Source: Culex pipiens pallens
Lineage: Eukaryota; Arthropoda; Insecta; Diptera; Culicidae
Length of the DNA stretch: 64,000 nt
NCBI RefSeq assembly: GCF_016801865.2
Contig: NC_068938.1
Span: 199,061,077-199,125,076, forward strand
Direction: 5' to 3'
The notes below the pieces were generated by a model. It did not search any database and was not told the DNA's origin. It worked only from the letters and a program-made list of their open reading frames with translations. Shown here piece by piece: positions 34,588 through 44,310 of this stretch; the first letter of the stretch is position 1, and every line of letters begins with the position of its first letter. A program made the position numbers and the translations under genes.

Positions 34588-36345
34588 CAGCTCCCTCCGT
34601 GTACGCACGAGAGCATGCAGCTAGTGCTCAGTGCTCCATCGTTTTATCGATTTTTTTCGCCGTAATTGATTGTGGTTACCCGCGAGTTTGTTTCTCCAGC
34701 ATGCCAAAGACCGGCCGTGGCCGTGGCAGTTCGAGTGCGGCCTCGAAAAACCCGCGAAGTTCGTCTACCGGCCGTGTGCAAAAAGGTAAACAAACCAACG
34801 CCGTGTCGGCCGCCATCGCGCAGGGGAGCGTCAGCGCTGAAGGCATAGACAAAAAGTTACTACATCCCGGATATGTCCCAAGATCACCAGTGCGAACCCG
34901 TTCCGGTACTTCCGGTGCCACGACCAGTGGCACATCAACATCCGCCAACATCCCCATCAGGAACGAGTTCCAGATGCTGAGCGACGACGAAGAAAATAAC
35001 AACTCTGACGGTAGCAGCACTACCGACGTCGACGACGACGATGATGGTCGTGCACGGAAAAAAGTGCCGACGTCAAAAAAGAACAACTCTCCAGCGGAAC
35101 GTAGACCACCTCCAATTTTTGTTTTGGACACGTTAGCGGACAATGTTGACGAGTTGCTGGAAGGCCTCGGATATTGTCTGAAAATCGGTAAGTCGGCAGT
35201 GCAAGTGATCACACTGACCAAAAAGAATTTCGACCTGGTGTTTGAAGAATTGAAGCGTAGCAACTTCAACTTCTACACATTCAACCCCGAGAAGCCCCCT
35301 GTTAAGGTTGTCTTGCAGGGTTATCAAGACCGTCCGATCTCCGACCTGAAGGGTCACCTTTCGGACGCCGGAATAAAACCGCGGGAGATAAAAGTGCTCT
35401 CGCGCAAGACAACGGTAACAGGTACACACACACTGTACCTGTTGTACTTCGACCGCGGCACCGTCAAGATCCAAGACCTGCGGCGGACTAAAACGTTGGA
35501 CGGTTTTTGGGTAAACTGGCGGTTTTACACCAAGAACCCGACGGACGTAGCGCAATGCCACCGTTGCCAGAAATTCGGCCACGGCTCGCGGAACTGCAAC
35601 CTCCGGCCCCGCTGCGTGAAGTGCGGTGAGTCACACCTCTCGGAGGCGTGCGCACTGCCACGAAAGGCGGACTTGGGGGACAAGGCAGAACAAACCAAGC
35701 CGCGCATAAAGTGCGCGAACTGTGACGGCAACCATACCGGCAATTACCGCGGATGCGTCGCGCGCAAGGCCTACCTCGAGGAGCAGGAAAAGAGGAAGAA
35801 GAAAGCGTCCCACCCTCCTCAGCGAAGTACGAGCGCAGCCGTTCCTGCAGCTGGACAGCGTACGGTTCCAGCGGAAAACTCAGCGTTCCCTCCTGGTTGG
35901 GGGCGTTCGTTCGCCAGCGTGGTCGCTGCCGGTAGCGGCAGTACGGCCCAGCAAGAAGTCACCGGGGAAGATCTCTTCACCCTGCCGGAGTTCTTTGCTC
36001 TCGCGGGGGAGATGATGACGCGGTTTCGGAGCTGCCGGAACAAGGCAGAACAATTCCTGGCCCTTGGAGAACTGATGATCAAACACATCTACAAAGGATA
36101 AATTTTCTGTGATCTAGTATTAAGCTTTCTCTTCCTCTATCCCCTTTCCTTTGCAATTTCTGTAAGTTTTTTTATAGTTTTTTCTTACTCTTGCTAGTGC
36201 CTTAGTTAAAGAAATAATTGTTCCTAAATGGATTATGATGCAACACACAGCTGTAAGGAACTCCAAAACTCTGTTAAGCACTTCAAAATAACTCATTGTA
36301 TCTTGATTATTCACCAATAAAACCGAATTGAAATTGAAATTGAAA
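34588..36345 (+). mobile_element. ORF1-only non-LTR retroelement (Jockey/I-like), apparently full length
   Basis: 1.76 kb with a short 5' leader, one intact ORF (34701-36101), about 245 bp of 3' UTR and a (TTGAAA)n-type tail (36326-36345). A 12-bp candidate target duplication, AAATGGATAATT (34576-34587) against AAATGGGTAATT (36346-36357), has one mismatch. There is no endonuclease or reverse transcriptase ORF2, so any mobilisation would be in trans. Confidence 0.75.
34701..36101 (+). CDS. Retroelement ORF1 protein with PRE_C2HC-like region and three zinc knuckles
   Basis: A 466-aa nucleic-acid-binding (Gag-like) protein. A basic, Ser/Gly-rich N-terminus (MPKTGRGRGSSSAASKN) and an acidic linker lead to an RRM/PRE_C2HC-like region (about residues 130-280, ending in FWVNWRFYTKNPTDVAQ). 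Three knuckles follow from about residue 286: CX2CX4HX4C (CHRCQKFGHGSRNC), CX2CX3HX4C (CVKCGESHLSEAC) and CX2CX3HX6C (CANCDGNHTGNYRGC). This order is typical of Jockey-clade ORF1. I chose the ATG at 34701 over the in-frame ATG at 34578 because the latter lies in or before the target duplication. The frame is unbroken, unusual for a non-autonomous relic, suggesting recent insertion or selection for the protein. It lies in the proposed STARD7 intron, antisense to that gene. Confidence 0.85.
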   Translation: MPKTGRGRGSSSAASKNPRSSSTGRVQKGKQTNAVSAAIAQGSVSAEGIDKKLLHPGYVPRSPVRTRSGTSGATTSGTSTSANIPIRNEFQMLSDDEENNNSDGSSTTDVDDDDDGRARKKVPTSKKNNSPAERRPPPIFVLDTLADNVDELLEGLGYCLKIGKSAVQVITLTKKNFDLVFEELKRSNFNFYTFNPEKPPVKVVLQGYQDRPISDLKGHLSDAGIKPREIKVLSRKTTVTGTHTLYLLYFDRGTVKIQDLRRTKTLDGFWVNWRFYTKNPTDVAQCHRCQKFGHGSRNCNLRPRCVKCGESHLSEACALPRKADLGDKAEQTKPRIKCANCDGNHTGNYRGCVARKAYLEEQEKRKKKASHPPQRSTSAAVPAAGQRTVPAENSAFPPGWGRSFASVVAAGSGSTAQQEVTGEDLFTLPEFFALAGEMMTRFRSCRNKAEQFLALGELMIKHIYKG

Positions 36346-37075
36346 AAATGGGTAATTTTTTCAAGAGTGTAACTTTTTTTTGCGTAAGGATAAAAAACCA
36401 TACAACTCCCCAGTTGCGAGGGGAACCATACAGCAAATTTGTGTGGCTCATGCAAAATGACAAAACGGATTCCAAATTTTGAAATGGATTAAATGATGGT
36501 CGATTTTCTGCCTAATACTTTAGGTTTTAATCGTTACGAAGAATATGGCAGGGGTTTGGTGTTCCAAAATGTCAAGATGGTTTCTTATCGACAAAAAAAA
36601 CGTTGCCAAAATTTAAGACCTTAAAACAAAGTATATATTATCGTTGACATCCCAATCTAGTTATGTACAATTACGACTAAATTTATATTCCATGAAAAGA
36701 AACTTGAGCGACTCCTGATTCCAAAACAAGAACAAAAGCGTGATAGAAGCAGACTAAAAACGAGAAACAATAATCACCTTTTTGCTTACGACTATCAGAT
36801 CTGGCAACGGAGCTAATCGATGTGCGCTGCTCTACTGTTCATTTAATTCTAAACAAAATGTAACGCCAAAACTTGAGCTTCTTTTCCACCTCTTTACGTG
36901 CGGCCGTCAGAGAAGTTGGTTTGGTTTGGTTAATTCACGCGAGATGATGATCCACACATCCAACAAGCGAAATCGAAATGAAACGTAAAAAAAAATAGTA
37001 CAAATGAGTTGTTAATGATCGGGAAGTTTTGAAGCTTTCCCAGCAGATTAGAGACATTTTTGACGGGAGGGGGCA
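36346..37075. other. Intronic/intergenic gap without gene
   Basis: About 730 bp between the retroelement and STARD7 exon 4; AT-rich, no exon signals or repeats that I recognise. If exon 4 is not spliced onward, its reading frame stops at TAG 37076-37078. Confidence 0.4.
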
Positions 37076-37116
37076 CTACGAAAACAACAAACCGTGTAAC
37101 ATGAATTGATTCCTAC

Positions 37117-38221
37117 CTTCTTGTAGACTTGAGGAACCTTCGTTCTCGCTCTGCGCCTGCAGAAAATCCTCGCTGTTGAATCCCGACAGGGTGTCCGGCG
37201 GGTACTCGAAGCCCGGATCGCGATGTTTGTCCCAGAAGGCCACCTGATTGAAGGGAAACCCTTGTTACAGATCTTCTACTAAACAAAACCAAAGCCAAAC
37301 TCACGATTCTCGTCTCGTTCTGCTTCTTCATACTGGCGTAGTTGAGTGTGGCCTGGTGCAGCTGGCCGAGAAAGTCCGGCATCTGCTTTTTGGCGACCCA
37401 GTTGGTGATGTACTTTGGGATCGACAGGCCCGGGTTGTCAAAGTACGTCAGGATGAAGGACACGCCCGGCTTGTTGAACGCGCTCGTGGTCGGCTTGATG
37501 ACCATGAAGCTCCAGAACTCGTTGACCCGGTGATTGCTGGGCCGGGCAGGTGCCTTCGGATGCTGGACGCTCTTGTTGACGATGACAATGACCTTCTTCG
37601 AGCGGTCCACGAAGAACCGCCGATTGTACACGTAGTCGCGGTTGGCAAAGAGTTTCTGGTTTGGATTGAAAGTTTAGTTTCCCAACCTTCTACAACTCAA
37701 CGTCCCTAACTTACCGGCCACAGCATTTCCCAGTAGATGATGTGACTGTTGGACCCCTTGGCAGTGTCCTCATCGATGACCTCCAAACTGACCGCGGTGT
37801 TGTCCCACTTTTTCCGATACTCGACGTCGGTCTGCACGTGCAGGAAGTCCTCCGCCGTAATGTCCGGATACTCAACGTAAACTTTGTACGCGTAAAGCCC
37901 CGGCTTGACCTCCTTGCGCCAGGTGATCATGTCGCGCTGCTCGATGTACGGTTCCCACGCGGTGAAGTCGTTCTGCTCGCGCGTTAGCACATCGGTCACG
38001 TTCCGCGGGCAGCGGCAGTAGCAGATGCCGTCGAGCCGGCAGTCAATCTCGCGCCGCTTCTGGCACTGGCCGCAGAAGATGGTTTCGCGCTGCAGCCGTT
38101 CGAGGAAGTTGAAGTCGTCAAAGTATTCCTTCACGTCGTCGTACTCGATGCGCTCGCGGTCCCAGTCGAAGGCGAGCAGCGCCGCGGACGACAGCAGGAA
38201 ACCCTTGGCCTGGCGTTGGAC
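37117..38221 (-). CDS. Stard7: StAR-related lipid transfer protein 7-like, exons 2-4
   Basis: Three exons, all internal junctions phase 0: 37715-38221 (169 codons), 37305-37655 (117) and 37117-37243 (42 plus one base). Acceptors are CCCCAG, AACCAG and AATCAG; donors GTAAGT, GTGAGT and GTAGGA. Exon 2 starts VQRQAKGFLLSSAALLAFDW, a short hydrophobic segment matching the STARD7 membrane anchor, then DRERIEYDDV. The START domain follows, with EYRKKWDN, the RDYVYNRRFF block (exon 3), a NEFWSFMVIKPT strand, the LTYFDNPGLSIPKYITNW block and the C-terminal helix MPDFLGQLHQATL, diagnostic of STARD7. The family carries phosphatidylcholine to mitochondria. Odd: six cysteines in 22 residues (protein residues 123-144, starting FCGQC) between anchor and START domain. 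Confidence 0.9.
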
Positions 38222-38519
38222 CTGGGGGAGAGAAATTACACTTTTTTAGGTACAAAGTATACTCGATTAAGGCGACATTTCGTTTTGAACATTAATGTCA
38301 ATTTTGGTTAACCTAAACCACCGCTTAACCGCTAACTACCCAGTTACAAAGCAGCCAAGCTTAAAAAAAAAAAGTTCAAGATGGTATGTCAGAGACATAA
38401 CCGAAAGACATAGGACCAAACAGTTTGAATGTGTTTTTGGATTGCTAGTGAAATCTGAATTAAGATTACTTTATTTTGTTTCATAGATTTGTCGGCAAAA
38501 TTGTCATAAATGTTCTCCC

Positions 38520-39337
38520 AAGGTGAACCTTCTATGAGGGCACCGGCAACTCCAGGTTGTGGCCACTACGGTCGAAATGTCAATTTTCATGTTCAGTATC
38601 AAAAACCATGAATTTTGATATCCATATTGCCACAACTCGTATGGTTCTGTTAAAGACCCTCCGGGCCCCGGGGAAACCTGCTCTGAGATCACCGGTCACT
38701 CAAGGTTGTGGCCACTACTGTCGGAGTGTCAATTTTCATGTACATTATCAAAAACCATGAATTTTGATACCAATATGCCACAACTCGTATGGTTCTGTAA
38801 AAAGTCCTCCGGGCCCCGGGGGAACCTGCTTTAAGGGCACCGGCCACTCCAGGTTGTGGCCACTACTGTCGAAATGGCCATTATGTTCAGTATCAAAAAC
38901 CATGAATTTTGATACCCATATTGCCACAACTCGTATGTTTCTGTAAATGTCCCCCCAGGCCCCGGGGGAACCTTCTTTGAGGGCACCGGCCACTCCAGGT
39001 TGTGGCCACTACTGTCGAAATGGCCATTATTATGTTCAGTATCAAAAACCATGAATTTTGATACCCATATTGCCACAACTCGTATGTTTCTGTAAATGTC
39101 CCCCCAGGCCCCGTGGGAACCTTCTTTGAGGGCACCGGCCACTCCAGGTTGTGGCCACTACTGTCGAAATGGCCATTATTATGTTCAGTATCAAAAACCA
39201 TGAATTTTGATACCCATATTGCCACAACTCGTATGTTTCTGTAAAGGTCCCCCCAGGCCCCGGAGGAACATTCTTTGAGGGCACCGGCCACTCCAGGTTG
39301 TGGCCACTGCTGCCGAAATGGCCATTATTATGTTCAG
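38520..39337. repeat. 149-bp satellite array, left segment (about 5.5 units)
   Basis: Tandem units of about 149 bp marked by GCCACAACTCGTATG, CAGGCCCCGGGGGAACCT and CCACTCCAGGTTGTGGCCAC. The leftmost units (38520-38800) are the most diverged, the right ones nearly identical to the segment at 40976-42450. The array is cut at 39337 by the LTR element. It lies in STARD7 intron 1. Confidence 0.92.
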
Positions 39338-39432
39338 TGTAGCATAGAGATTTGATCATAGTAAGCCGTTGTTACATGTTCATTGTTACCCAAACTAATT
39401 ACCAATTAAGTTGACATTCTGGAAATGTTACA

Positions 39433-39447
39433 TTGGCGACGAGGATG
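39433..39447 (+). promoter_or_regulatory. Primer binding site of the LTR element (tRNA-Ser type)
   Basis: TGGCGACGAGGATG starts one base after the LTR. Its complement CATCCTCGTCGCCA is the expected 3' end of tRNA-Ser(GCT) including CCA. Serine-tRNA priming is known from mag-like Ty3/gypsy elements. Confidence 0.85.
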
Positions 39448-40110
39448 AAGAAAATGAAAATTCGTTGAAGCACTTGAAAAATTCAAAGTCAAATACAAAT
39501 GAATATTTGTAGAAAAGAACTCCTAAAAGTTTTAATAGAGCAATAATACTTGAATGAAATATTTCTGAAAACAATTTCACGGCATTTTGGTGAAAAAAAA
39601 AGGAAAATGAAGCCAATTTTGTCAAAAATAATGTTATCCCAGTTGTGATTAATGATTAATCTTTATTTTAGCAAACTAGGAAACTTTATGCGACTCAGAG
39701 GACTCATTTAAAAAGCAAGTTGCACAATAAGAGGTTGGATCAAGTTCAAGTTTAAAAACACCTTTATTACGATTTGAATAATTTGGAATTTGATAAAAAA
39801 TATTGAAAACCTAAAAAAGTAAGTAGGGTGAAAAACAATATGCAATGCTGGTGTATTGATCGATTGTTTAAATTGGTAAACTGTATTTGGAAGAAACCAA
39901 TTGTTTAAAAAAAAGTTTGCTGCCTTTGTGACAAGTTAAGTGATACATTCAAGGAACCATACAATATGTTGAGATTTTCCTGTGAAAATTAAAAGATAAT
40001 AAAATTGTTAGAGTGCAAATGAATGTCTGCAAACAGAATAAACAAAGACAGTTTTACTAGGATAAAACATAATCTAATACAAAAGGTAATTCGAAAAAGT
40101 TTTGATTAAA

Positions 40111-40510
40111 CGGTAAGACTCCGGTCTACCGGGGTTGAAACGTATAGCTCGTTTGACCTTAACTGTCGAGACTCCGGTCTGACAAGTAAATCGGTAAGAC
40201 TCCGGTCTACCGGGACTGGAACGATCCGTCGTTCAGTCTATTTTGTTGATGCTCCGGCCTGACAAAGAAATCGGCAGGACTCCGGTCTGTCGGGATTGAA
40301 ACGAATCCGTTCGTTTGATCTATTTTGTTGAGATTCCGATCTGACAAAGAAAGCGGTAGGACTCCAGTCTACCGGGATTGGAGCGATCCGTTCGTTCAAT
40401 CTAATTTGTCGAGACTCCGGTCTGACAAAGAAAATCGGTGGAACTCCATGTTCATCGTGCCAGATCGATCCGTCGATTGGTGTAGTTGGAATGATCAATT
40501 CGCTCAACAG
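40111..40510 (+). repeat. 80-82-bp tandem repeats inside the LTR element
   Basis: Five units begin near 40111, 40192, 40272, 40354 and 40436, marked by GGTA(A/G)GACTCCGGTCTACCGG and a second half with GAGACTCCGGTCTGACAA. Each unit carries two copies of GACTCCGGTCT. The last unit is degenerate. Role unknown; it may have replaced the coding interior. Confidence 0.8.
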
Positions 40511-40975
40511 ATTTGTTAATAAATTGATTAGTAAATTAATTTGATGAAGTTTCAGTATATGACATAGATTTGAAATCAAATAAATCGAATCTTTACTTTT
40601 GTTATTTTTTTTCGAACCTCTAAACTATAACTTCATATTGGTCTAGATACATTTCTTTAATTTTAGAAGGAAAGAAGAAAGATTATCTAAAAGGATTCCA
40701 AAATCAAGAAGAAAATAAACAAAAATATGCGATTAAAAATTGATAGTCAACAATTAACAACTATGAAACTATAATGATATTATGATACATTATATAAAGT
40801 TATCAGTTTTGGGATGAATATGAGTCTTAAACAAACGTATGTACTATAGCAATTCAAATTCATTTCAAACAAGGAAGAGATGTAGCATAGAGATTTGATC
40901 ATAGTAAGCCGTTGTTACATGTTCATTGTTACCCAAACTAATTACCAATTAAGTTGACATTCTGGAAATGTTACA

Positions 40976-42450
40976 TTCAGTATCAAAAACCATGAATTTT
41001 GATACCCATATTGCCACAACTCTTATGTTTCTGTAAATGTCCCCCCAGGCCCCGGGGGAACCTTCTTTGAGGGCACCGGCCACTCCAGGTTGTGGCCACT
41101 ACTGTCGAAATGGCCATTATTATGTTCAGTATCAAAAACCATGAATTTTGATACCCATATTGCCACAACTCGTATGTTTCTGTAAATGTCCCCCCAGGCC
41201 CCGGGGGAACCTTCTTTGAGGGCACCGGCCACTCCAGGTTGTGGCCACTACTGTCGAAATGGCCATTATTATGTTCAGTATCAAAAACCATGAATTTTGA
41301 TACCCATATTGCCACAACTCGTATGTTTCTGTAAATGTCCCCCCAGGCCCCGGAGGAACCTTCTTTGAGGGCACCGGCCACTCCAGGTTGTGGCCACTAC
41401 TGTCGAAATGGCCATTATTATGTTCAGTATCAAAAACCATGAATTTTGATACCCATATTGCCACAACTCGTATGTTTCTGTAAATGTCCCCCCAGGCCCC
41501 GGGGGAACCTTCTTTGAGGGCACCGGCCACTCCAGGTTGTGGCCACTACTGTCGAAATGGCCATTATTATGTTCAGTATCAAAAACCATGAATTTTGATA
41601 CCCATATTGCCACAACTCGTATGTTTCTGTAAATGTCCCCCCAGGCCCCGGGGGAACCTTCTTTGAGGGCACCGGCCACTCCAGGTTGTGGCCACTACTG
41701 TCTAAATGGCCATTATTATGTTCAGTATCAAAAATCATGAATTTTGATACCCATATTGCCACAACTCGTATGGTTCTGTAAATGTCCCCCCGGGCCCCGA
41801 GGGAACCTTCTTTGAGGGCACCGGCCACTCCAGGTTGTGGCCACTACTGTCGAAATGACCATTATTATGTTCAGTATAAAAAACCATGAATTTTGATACC
41901 CATATTGCCACAACTCGTATGTTTCTGTAAATGTCCCCCCAGGCCCCGGGGGAACCTTCTTTGAGGGCACCGGCCACTCCAGGTTGTGGCCACTACTGTC
42001 TAAATGGCCATTATTATGTTCAGTATCAAAAATCATGAATTTTGATACCCATATTGCCACAACTCGTATGGTTCTGTAAATGTCCCCCCGGGCCCCGAGG
42101 GAACCTTCTTTGAGGGCACCGGCCACTCCAGGTTGTGGCCACTACTGTCGAAATGACCATTATTATGTTCAGTATAAAAAACCATGAATTTTGATACCCA
42201 TATTGCCACAACTCGTATGTTTCTGTAAATGTCCCCCCAGGCCCCGGGGGAACCTTCTTTGAGGGCACCGGCCACTCCAGGTTGTGGCCACTACTGTCGA
42301 AATGGCCATTAGTATGTTCAGTATCAAAAACCATGAATTTTGATACCCATATTGCCACAACTCGTATGTTTCTGTAAATGTCCCCCCAGGCCCCGGGGGA
42401 ACCTTCTTTGAGGGAACCGGCCACTCCAGGTTGTGGCCACCACTGTCGAA
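40976..42450. repeat. 149-bp satellite array, right segment (about 10 units)
   Basis: Units repeat at exactly 149 bp (GCCACAACTC near 41010, 41159, 41308, 41457, 41606, 41755, 41904, 42053, 42202, 42351). Units are nearly identical. Two consecutive 298-bp dimers (about 41700-41997 and 41998-42295) share the same private variants, showing recent two-unit amplification. The minus strand is open for 132 codons per frame with a stop about every three units, but each frame shifts at every unit, so this is not a protein gene. Confidence 0.95.
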
Positions 42451-42469
42451 TTGGCCATTTTTCATGAGA

Positions 42470-42730
42470 ACCGCCGCATCATAGCAACTTCCACGCCGTC
42501 CGCTTCGCTCGAATTTCCTCCTTCTGCTGCCGGTGGTTCTTCCTTCTGGTCCTCTTCTTCTATTGGCCGCTGCTGCTGCTGCTCCGCGCCGGCCCGACGT
42601 GCACAGTTCGAGTGCTCGTTCCAAAGTGACTTGCTTTTGCGAAATTTTCTGCTTAAATAGCGGCACAGCCGGAGAACGGCACAAAAGGGGCGCGGTCTCG
42701 AATGCATACGCTCGCTCTGATTGGTCATCT
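42470..42730 (-). promoter_or_regulatory. Promoter-like island in STARD7 intron 1, facing the satellite array
   Basis: A GC-rich, apparently unique block. On the minus strand it has TGACCAATCAG (CCAAT box, 42720-42724), then TATTTAAG (42652-42659) 60 bp downstream, then a CAG/GAG-rich leader running into the satellite at 42450. Composition and spacing resemble an RNA polymerase II core promoter. No protein start leads to a convincing ORF, so a noncoding transcript is the more likely product. Inference. Confidence 0.4.
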
Positions 42731-44091
42731 GTCCGATTTGTACTGAAAAATTACTCATTTTGATTGCATGTTTTAAGTGCTTTAACTATGTTTAGTCAGA
42801 CTATCTATGTAGTTAAACAATAGCTGAAGTCTTCCTCTTTCGATTGGTGGTCCAACCATCTGGATTGATTCACAGGGAAAAAAGATATAAGCGTTCAAAA
42901 TGTCCCCTTTTTTAACGCTTAAAAGTGACGCTTTGGATCGAATTTCTGAACTGGCCCCCCAATATAGTAAGTAAAGACATAGTCCTATGTCAAAACAACA
43001 ACAATATTTGTTGAGTAAATTACTGGCAAAACTGTACTTAAAATTAATCACAATTTGACAATATTATGTTAACATAAGTAAATTCGATGAAAATATTTAA
43101 GGAGTTTATTTTTATTTCACCAAATTTCCCATCTTCCAAATCCCTTTCCTCGTCCCTGTTCTGGTAGAGTTGGTTTTATTCCCAATTCCTCCACAATCGA
43201 TTCCTAAGCTTGAGCTAAAGAATTTGAATTTGCAGTTCAATCTCGAAGGATGGAATTGAAATAAAAATCGAAACGACTCATCTGAAAATAGTTAATTTGT
43301 TTGATCAATGACGTATATCGCGACTTCTCTGCATATGTACTTTAGTAATTGCTGCAAAGCTTTTGTTTGTGAGTTTTTACCTTGCTAGTGAACATTTGCA
43401 GCATTTCAATTAGATTTCCTTTCAACAGGATTTTTCAAACTTCCTTCTTTCTACTGTTGACGATGCAGAGATTTTTAAATATTTAATATTTATTAAAGCG
43501 ATTATCTTCTTCAACTCTTCAACAATCAAAAAATCATTCAGCACTGATTCTCTCTTGTTGTTCGTCAAATGAAAAGCAACAACCTCGAAGCCAACAACAC
43601 ACGCCGTACGACATAATCATCTCCAATTACGCCTGGGCATTCAATTGCATCTTGTTGCACCTTTTTTATATTTGCGCGTCAGCCAAAGTCCTCGCTGCAG
43701 CCGAAAGAGGGGAGCAGACCACGAGGAAGGTTCTGACGTCACGGTTGTTTACATGCTACGTAGGGTGAAAGATGCAACAAAAATCTGCGCGTTCCGCCGG
43801 TTCGGCTTTCGCCGGCAACCTCCTAATTATAGAATTCGCTTTCGTAAACAAATTCCGTGCGCTCTGTGTCGCGCCTTCGCCGGCAAGCTTAAAAGTGAAA
43901 CCTGCTTTGGCGTCAGGCCTCAAGCTTAGCGCAAATTTCGATAAGAATTAAAAATAACAGAGCCACAAGACCCCCCACTTCTACCGAAAAGGCAAGATTA
44001 AACCAGCGAATCTCTGTCTCTTGCATTGGTGCGAGCTGGCGCTGACCAGACGACGGTGCTGTTACATAAAACCGGGACGACCACCACTCAC
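42731..44091. other. STARD7 intron 1, proximal part
   Basis: No exon seen. A balanced-composition block at 43640-43925 contains TGACGTCA (43734-43741, CRE consensus) and several GCCGG-containing short repeats. It may be regulatory for STARD7, lying 0.2-0.6 kb from exon 1. Confidence 0.4.
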
Positions 44092-44310
44092 CTGTCCCCG
44101 GAAGCGCCGGAGCAGCTCGCGCAGGGCTCGTTCCTCCCAGATCTTGGCGTACAGCGTAATGATCTGCTGGCTGCGACGCAACTGCTGGGCGAACACGAAC
44201 TCGCACTGGGTCGCCCACAGCCGCAGAATGTTCGGCGACTGGTCCCGGACGTTTTTCCGCAGGTATCGATTGATTTTCCGCAGCACCAGCGAGTTGGCGA
44301 AGAGCTTCAT
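44092..44310 (-). CDS. Stard7: StAR-related lipid transfer protein 7-like, exon 1 (mitochondrial N-terminus)
   Basis: Encodes residues 1-73, MKLFANSLVLRKINRYLRK through LLRRFRGQ: basic, no acidic residue in the first 20, as in a mitochondrial presequence. The segment ATQCEFVFAQQLRRSQQI resembles the N-terminus of vertebrate STARD7, where a similar LANQCRFV...RRAQQI stretch precedes the membrane anchor. The donor GGACAG|GTGAGT is phase 0 and fits the phase-0 acceptor of exon 2 at 38222-38223, giving a continuous protein. The intervening 5.87-kb intron 1 (38222-44091) contains the satellite arrays, the LTR element and a promoter-like island. A read-through frame extending to 43913 with a hydrophobic tail is considered spurious. 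Confidence 0.82.

Larger units (their letters stand above)
39338..40975 (+). mobile_element. Short non-autonomous LTR retrotransposon (TRIM/LARD-like)
   Basis: Two identical 95-bp LTRs (39338-39432 and 40881-40975) beginning TGTAGCATAG and ending ATGTTACA, flanked by the 5-bp duplication TTCAG (39333-39337, 40976-40980). One base after the 5' LTR is TGGCGACGAGGATG (39434-39447), complementary over 14 nt to the 3' end of eukaryotic tRNA-Ser(GCT). A purine tract AAGGAAGAGA (40871-40880) abuts the 3' LTR. The 1448-bp interior has no gag or pol; it includes five 80-82-bp tandem units (about 40111-40510). Identical LTRs imply a recent insertion, here into a satellite unit. Confidence 0.93.

Noticed and set aside
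34578..34700. Upstream in-frame ATG extending ORF1 by 41 residues
   Set aside because: It lies in the candidate target-site duplication and leader; the 34701 start gives the basic N-terminus expected of ORF1 proteins.
34676..35582. Antisense frames of 197 and 149 codons across the retroelement ORF1
   Set aside because: Shadows of the zinc-knuckle ORF on the other strand.
40983..42424. Series of overlapping 132-codon frames on the minus strand
   Set aside because: They recur every 149 bp because of the satellite; 149 is not a multiple of three, so the frame changes at each unit.
38520..42450. CRISPR-like appearance of regularly spaced repeats
   Set aside because: Whole 149-bp units are repeated with no unique spacers, in a eukaryotic intron; this is a satellite.
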